Position numbers and translations under genes: made by a program. A model generated the notes under the pieces. It saw only the letters and a list, made by a program, of their open reading frames with translations. It had not been told where the DNA came from and ran no database searches. 64,000 bases of DNA from CAYVUI01 sp964454745 (lineage in GTDB: Bacteria > Planctomycetota > Phycisphaerae > Sedimentisphaerales > Anaerohalosphaeraceae), in the NCBI GenBank assembly GCA_964454745.1, contig CAYVUI010000002.1, positions 34,037 to 98,036 of the forward strand. Reading direction: 5' to 3'. Below are positions 59,997-64,000 of the stretch, in pieces (positions within the stretch are counted from its first letter, which is position 1; the number at the start of each line of letters is the position of its first letter).

Positions 59997-61261
59997 TCAA
60001 ACTGCTCGCGCTGGTACATGCCGGGATGTCGTCCCATACCATCCGGATCGTCGAAATATGCAAAAAGCTGCGGGAAACCGGGGAGTATACCATCCTTTTC
60101 TCTGGGCAGGGACCGTGGATGTCGCTGGTCGAGCAGGCAGGCTTTGATTACATCGAAACCCCGCAGATGACCAAAAAAGAGCTGTATGACCGGCTTGAAG
60201 GTAAAGTCGTCAGCGTCGTATTCGATGAATCAAACTATGACGAATTTTTTGAGAACGAAAAACGGCTCATCGAGGCGACCGGACCCGATATCATCCTGCG
60301 GGATCTCTTCCGGGAAATGGCGGGCGTGGCCTCCAAGCTCGACGGCTGCCGCACATTCGATGTCTATCTGCAGAAGGTACCGCTTAGCCCGTACTATCAC
60401 TTTGATTTTCGGCCGGACCAGCTCCCCAGGCTTTTTGATGTGTTCCCCAAAGGGACACTGCGGCCCCTGGCAAGGATCCTTGAAAAACATTTCCGGCTGC
60501 AGAATTCGAAGTACATCCGCAAAAAAGTGACCGAGCTTGGACTCAATGAACACCTGGCCATCGACGGCGTTCGTCCGGATTTGACTCTTTTCCCTGACTC
60601 GGAGCATTTTTTCGACCTGGACCCGCAGGAAACGCAAAATTGTGAATTCCTCGGCCCGATCCTCGGCAAAGGAGATATGAAAAAGCCCCAATGGCTCGAT
60701 AAATTCATCTCCGATCCCCGCAAAAAGATCGTCATCACCCGCGGCACCACCTGTCAGCATGAGGAACCGCGCCTTTTGGCCCAGACGTTCTCCCAGACCA
60801 ATTATGCCGTGGCACTGCATACTCACCACCCGATCCGCCTGGCAAACGTATTTGGCGGCGAGCCGTTTGATCTCGATCTTGTCCTGCCGCATGCCGATAT
60901 CTTCATCACGCACGGCGGAACCGGCAGCACCTACAAAGGCATCAAACACAAGGTACCCATGATCGTACTGTACGACCATTTCGAACAGCAGATCAATGCC
61001 CGTCAGGCCGTGAAAAAAGGAATCGCAATTTCGATCCCCAGCCAAAACCGTACCCCGCACACATTGAACCGGGCCATCCGAGAGATGGTCCAATCGCCGG
61101 AGTATCAGCAAAATATCGAAGAGATGAGCGAAAAGGTATTCGCCGAGGATGCCGTTACCAAAGCGGCGGAACTGATCGGGTCGCGCTACCAGGAATTTGT
61201 CGCCCGGCGATATGCCCAGCATCCCATTAATCCCGGTATGGACAGCGCGGTATCGACCTGA
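59993..61261 (+). CDS. GT1-family (UDP-glycosyl) glycosyltransferase
   Basis: 422 residues of the GT-B fold. The N-terminal domain begins LLALVHAGMSSHTIRIVEIC. The C-terminal donor domain has VITRGTTC at its first strand and the donor-site segment HADIFITHGGTGSTYKGIKH, which corresponds to the nucleotide-sugar loop of GT1/MurG-like enzymes. Acceptors of this family are lipids or small molecules. No membrane helix or signal; it should act in the cytoplasm beside its small membrane partner. Confidence 0.85.
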   Translation: MIKLLALVHAGMSSHTIRIVEICKKLRETGEYTILFSGQGPWMSLVEQAGFDYIETPQMTKKELYDRLEGKVVSVVFDESNYDEFFENEKRLIEATGPDIILRDLFREMAGVASKLDGCRTFDVYLQKVPLSPYYHFDFRPDQLPRLFDVFPKGTLRPLARILEKHFRLQNSKYIRKKVTELGLNEHLAIDGVRPDLTLFPDSEHFFDLDPQETQNCEFLGPILGKGDMKKPQWLDKFISDPRKKIVITRGTTCQHEEPRLLAQTFSQTNYAVALHTHHPIRLANVFGGEPFDLDLVLPHADIFITHGGTGSTYKGIKHKVPMIVLYDHFEQQINARQAVKKGIAISIPSQNRTPHTLNRAIREMVQSPEYQQNIEEMSEKVFAEDAVTKAAELIGSRYQEFVARRYAQHPINPGMDSAVST

Positions 61262-61285
61262 TCCGCCGCAGGGTTTTAATGCTGC

Positions 61286-62641
61286 TTACTGTACGGCTTC
61301 CATCGGCTGCAGGGCTTCCAGCAATTCGAGAACCTTTTCTTCCTCCAGTTCCCGGTCTGCCACGAAACCCAGTATCGTCGTATCGGGCATATAGATCATG
61401 CCCCCGAAAGCGTTTTCCATTAATTCCTCTTCCCGCTGAAATTCCGGAAGCGTTTTTTGTGCCGCTTGTATATACAACTTGGCATACGACTTCCCATTTG
61501 GATGGTTGTATAATTTGATGCCGGAAGACGTTTGAGCCTTCAGCTCTTCCTTGAGCATCCATTCCAGAAAGGATTCCTTATAATCATGGAACATGTCTGA
61601 CTGGCTAATCACAATCCGTGCTCCATCATTCGCAGTAATGGCGAAAATGAAATTTTTACCTGCCTTGCTTAGCGGATTGACAATCTGCAGCGTCACCATT
61701 TTCTCAAACCATGGCAGCAATTCAATGCGATAGGCCGTATGATTGAGCTGTTCCGCAATCTCCTGTTGGGAAATCTCTTTTTCCTCGACCGGCCGGTAGT
61801 CCTGAATGATGGTCTGCACGTCATAGCCTTCAGGAATCTCCGTACTAAAGGCCCCCGGATCCAGCTCAAAACTAAATTCAAACTGATCCAGAATAATCGT
61901 TTGCCCGGCCTTGATATGGCGGATTTGCACTTCAACCGGCAGCCGGGTATCCGAATCAACCCACACCGTAAATTCATTGTGTTCGTTGGGCTTGTGGCGA
62001 AAACCGTGCTGAACCTGTCCATCCTGCTTGCGTGTCCCGAGCCTTTCGGTAGATTTCTGGTCAAATTTTTTCACCATCTCAATAATATCCGGGTTCTTTT
62101 TTGGGCCAAAACCGACCAACCGGGTCAGTACAGCCCTTTTCTCATCGGGAAACAACTCAAGCTGAATTGCGTCTTTCTGCGTCATATCAATGATATGAAT
62201 GGTGCCGTCCGGCAGCTCCTGGCGACGAACCTGAAGATCCCTGTGATAGATCGTCATTTCAGGAAAATCTCTTCCATCGTCCCGAATGACTCTTTGCCTG
62301 CACTTGTACCGGGTATGATTCTGCATTTCTTCGATCACCTGCGACCAGGCAACCGACGTGGTAGTGAATCGGTCCCCAAATGGACTAAAACCAATAAATA
62401 CCGCACAAATAATCACCGCCGCAGCGGCAATTTTTACTGCATTGCTGTTCATGATCGTTCTCCAGAAACGAAGGATTTTTGCTGTTTCTAACGGTCGATT
62501 CCTTCCCGCGGCCGCTTCGAATTCGTCTGCAGTACGCTCTCGAAGCTGATCGAGAAAGGCTTTGTCCGGAGCGGCCTTCTGATCATTTACCACGTGGAAT
62601 ATTCGGTTGTATCGATTTTCATTTTGCGATGTATTTCTCAT
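61286..62641 (-). CDS. Putative anti-sigma-like membrane protein with LolA/MucB-type periplasmic domain
   Basis: 451 residues. The first 55 residues are cytoplasmic and helical (QLRERTADEFEAAAGRNRPL), followed by one membrane helix (VKIAAAAVIICAVFIGFSPF) and a periplasmic domain whose pattern (WSQVIEEMQNHTRYKCRQRV, PDEKRAVLTRLVGFG, FEFSFELDPGAFSTEIPEGY) resembles the LolA/MucB outer-membrane-lipoprotein sensor fold. Its ATG overlaps the sigma factor stop (ATGA), as expected for an anti-sigma factor translated with its target. No zinc HxxxCxxC motif is seen at the N-terminus. The role is inferred. Confidence 0.7.
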   Translation of the reverse strand: MRNTSQNENRYNRIFHVVNDQKAAPDKAFLDQLRERTADEFEAAAGRNRPLETAKILRFWRTIMNSNAVKIAAAAVIICAVFIGFSPFGDRFTTTSVAWSQVIEEMQNHTRYKCRQRVIRDDGRDFPEMTIYHRDLQVRRQELPDGTIHIIDMTQKDAIQLELFPDEKRAVLTRLVGFGPKKNPDIIEMVKKFDQKSTERLGTRKQDGQVQHGFRHKPNEHNEFTVWVDSDTRLPVEVQIRHIKAGQTIILDQFEFSFELDPGAFSTEIPEGYDVQTIIQDYRPVEEKEISQQEIAEQLNHTAYRIELLPWFEKMVTLQIVNPLSKAGKNFIFAITANDGARIVISQSDMFHDYKESFLEWMLKEELKAQTSSGIKLYNHPNGKSYAKLYIQAAQKTLPEFQREEELMENAFGGMIYMPDTTILGFVADRELEEEKVLELLEALQPMEAVQ

Positions 62642-63252
62642 CTTGACACCTCCCTGGTTTCAGGCGTCGAATGACTGATCTTGATAAATGCTTTCCGAAA
62701 TGCCTTACGGGCCCTTGTCAGCTTGGACATCACTGCTGCGGGTGTTTGCCCTGTCTCTTGAGCAATGTCATTGACCGGCCTGGAATCGGCGTATTTTTCA
62801 AGGAGCAGAAACTGGTAATCCGCGGGAAGTTCATTGAGAGCGTAACGCACCAGATCGGAGAGTTCACGCCTTTCGAGGACTTCCAGAGGAGTATCCAGGA
62901 AAGCGTCGATCCACTCCATTTTCTGCCCGTTGCATGAGGCCCACCACTGCCTTGCCTGGTAAAGTCGCTTTTGCGACGCCTGTTTTCGATAATAAAGAGC
63001 GATTTGATTTTTTGCGATCCCCCACAGCCACATCCACAGCGTACCGCGAGCGGAATGAAAGCTTCCGGCGGATTTTGCTGCGGATAAAAAGGTCTCCTGC
63101 ATGATGTCCTGAGCGCAGGAATCGTCACCGCCGGTCATCTGAACAATACGGCCGTACATCCTCTCAGCAGAAGCATCGTAGAGATCAAGCCAGGCCTCTC
63201 GATCTCCCTTATGCAGGCCTGTGATAATCCTTGACTGAGTTTCATGATCCAT
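62638..63252 (-). CDS. ECF (sigma-70 family) RNA polymerase sigma factor
   Basis: 204 residues. Region 2 (DIMQETFLSAAKSAGSFHSA, LWMWLWGIAKNQIALYYRKQ) and region 4 (ALNELPADYQFLLLEKYADS then VNDIAQETGQTPAAVMSKLT) are both clear; region 4 gives the HTH that reads the -35. There is no long C-terminal extension. It should direct a regulon controlled by the coupled membrane protein downstream. Planctomycetes carry many such sigma factors. Confidence 0.92.
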   Translation of the reverse strand: MDHETQSRIITGLHKGDREAWLDLYDASAERMYGRIVQMTGGDDSCAQDIMQETFLSAAKSAGSFHSARGTLWMWLWGIAKNQIALYYRKQASQKRLYQARQWWASCNGQKMEWIDAFLDTPLEVLERRELSDLVRYALNELPADYQFLLLEKYADSRPVNDIAQETGQTPAAVMSKLTRARKAFRKAFIKISHSTPETREVSR

Positions 63253-63501
63253 ATTAATTTTCCCGCTGCACTGCTTGGCTGTTTTTGCAATAAAATAGAA
63301 CGCATTTGCACTTTGTATACTTATTTGCGCAGGAAAGGAATATCTATCACAAAAAATTTGAAAATTGCACGGAAATGAAAAAAGAAAGATTTATTAAATA
63401 TTATCAGCACGGCAACGGGGGATAAACCCTTTACCTCAGCTGCAGGTAGGTTTCACAAAGTAAGCCGGTAAAATACACATGATGCCCAAATCCTCAGGTG
63501 A

Positions 63502-63651
63502 TTAGCCGGCTTGTTTCTTTTTCATGTTCTTGACGATCTCTACCGCGTCTTCAATGGCAGCGTCGATGTACTTTTGTACTTCACGAGCTTTCTGGTGGTA
63601 GACATCGGGGTGACGAACAGATGTTTCCTGGTTTGAGGCTTTTGTTTTCAT
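63502..63651 (-). CDS. Small basic protein, 49 residues
   Basis: 49 residues from the ATG at 63651, which has a GGGGG ribosome site seven bases upstream; an ATG at 63675 would add eight residues. The sequence is one helix (KAREVQKYIDAAIEDAVEIV) with a Lys-rich end (NMKKKQAG). There are no Cys residues and no membrane segment. A good promoter and a structured leader precede it, which supports a real gene. Family unrecognised. Tiny helical proteins of this kind are often missed in annotation. Confidence 0.6.
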   Translation of the reverse strand: MKTKASNQETSVRHPDVYHQKAREVQKYIDAAIEDAVEIVKNMKKKQAG

Positions 63652-63710
63652 TTTTTTGCCCCCTTCGAAATCCATTTAAAAAATCCTTTTTCCCTGAAGG
63701 CAAGAACCGC

Positions 63711-63766
63711 TGATGCGTTTTACGTCATCATGACCCTTCAAGCCCGCCGTTTCGCAGGCCGCATCA
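63711..63766 (-). promoter_or_regulatory. Three-way-junction leader RNA of the 49-residue protein gene
   Basis: On the minus strand the outer helix TGATGCG/CGCATCA (63760-63766 with 63711-63717) encloses GCCTGC-gaaacg-GCGGGC (63742-63759, one G-U) and GTCA-tca-TGAC (63724-63734). The outer and second helices abut directly. It lies within the leader of about 140 bases from the promoter to the ATG. It matches no riboswitch consensus I recall. Confidence 0.45.
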
Positions 63767-63799
63767 CCCCATCCAAAGTGAACTCAATTACAATGTCTT

Positions 63800-63827
63800 A
63801 ATATAACAGCTTTGGTGTGAAATTCAA
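63800..63827 (-). promoter_or_regulatory. Sigma-70 promoter for the 49-residue protein gene
   Basis: On the minus strand TTGAAT (complement of 63822-63827), 16-base spacer, TATATT (complement of 63800-63805). Start expected near 63793. Confidence 0.6.
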
Positions 63828-63852
63828 GCGATTTTTCCTATCTTTACAGAAA

Positions 63853-63870
63853 TTAGGTATTTCTACCTAA
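63853..63870. repeat. Perfect inverted repeat upstream of the small-gene promoter
   Basis: TTAGGTA (63853-63859) and TACCTAA (63864-63870), four-base spacer. It sits just upstream of the -35 and may be an operator or activator site. The rest of the region to 64000 shows no gene. Confidence 0.5.
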
Positions 63871-64000
63871 TGATCAGATAATTTAAGATCATCAAAAGCC
63901 GAAAAGGAGAAAACAAAAAAAAAGACCAGATTCGCATACATATCGGGTAACCGTTCACAGGTATTTTGATAGTATTGAGCGACGCACTCAAAGCCAAAAT

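Noticed and set aside
60230..61222. 330-codon minus-strand frame opposite the GT1 gene
   Set aside because: The GT1 donor motif lies on the plus strand; the minus frame has no recognisable domain.
1..64000. tRNA, rRNA, CRISPR array, transposase, integrase or phage genes
   Set aside because: Looked for in all gaps and among the proteins; none recognised.

Overview
The window looks like chromosomal DNA of a planctomycete, most probably class Phycisphaerae (Sedimentisphaerales-like). This is inferred from gene content: a GFTLIELLVV pseudopilin with the typical planctomycete layout, a secreted beta-propeller protein ending in a dockerin-like GDVNKD-type EF-hand, a Tat-exported sulfatase, an ECF sigma factor overlapping a LolA-like/anti-sigma-like gene, a LemA plus M48 peptidase pair with a zinc-ribbon tail, a DtxR-FeoA fusion, and a eukaryote-like UDPGP-family pyrophosphorylase. 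Gene density is high, starts are often TTG or GTG, and I see no rRNA, tRNA, CRISPR, insertion sequence or prophage.

Layout. 1-3.5 kb: two secreted proteins, the first cut by the window edge. 3.6-5.1 kb: two small conserved hypotheticals flanking a gene-free stretch with two good sigma-70 promoters, nested hairpins and an intrinsic terminator, a strong candidate for an unannotated small RNA. 5.2-10.1 kb: queA, an exported Fe/Mn superoxide dismutase, a UDP-sugar pyrophosphorylase, and a pseudopilin behind an unusually long, structured leader. 10.2-16.5 kb: a surface-glycan cluster (two methyltransferases, GT4 glycosyltransferase, Wzx-type flippase, AsnB-type amidotransferase). 16.7-24 kb: aconitase, a LOG-like protein, hisD, small hypotheticals, a ComEA-like HhH protein and a degenerate GH10-like protein. 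24.3-28.4 kb: an iron-uptake operon (DtxR-FeoA fusion, FeoB, OprB-type porin).

28.4-31.3 kb: a partner-switching pair (STAS antagonist and HATPase anti-sigma) with a third unknown protein, then Rrf2 regulator and MazG. 31.4-36.7 kb (minus): PPK2, sulfatase, NSS transporter, amidohydrolase. 36.9-40.9 kb: zf-TFIIB protein, GalM, LemA, M48 peptidase, secreted hypothetical. 41.2-46.7 kb: MgtE, then PilT with a membrane-anchored GspE/PilB paralogue whose P-loop lysine is missing and a CvpA-like membrane protein. 46.8-51 kb: XRE-cupin regulator, methyl-accepting chemotaxis protein, ClpX. 51.2-56.3 kb (minus): a three-subunit 2-oxoacid:acceptor oxidoreductase followed by ExbD and a large periplasmic repeat protein. 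56.5-63.3 kb: PAP2 phosphatase and ArnT-like transferase, a membrane protein coupled to a GT1 glycosyltransferase, and an ECF sigma/anti-sigma-like pair. The right end carries a 49-residue protein gene with its own promoter and a leader that folds into a three-way junction.

The least explained items are the candidate RNA at 4553-4768, the PilT/pseudo-ATPase operon at 42.8-46.7 kb, and the structured leaders at 8.7-9.1, 47.6 and 63.7 kb. All promoter, terminator and RNA-fold calls come from reading the sequence by eye; all family calls come from recognising motifs, not from database searches.
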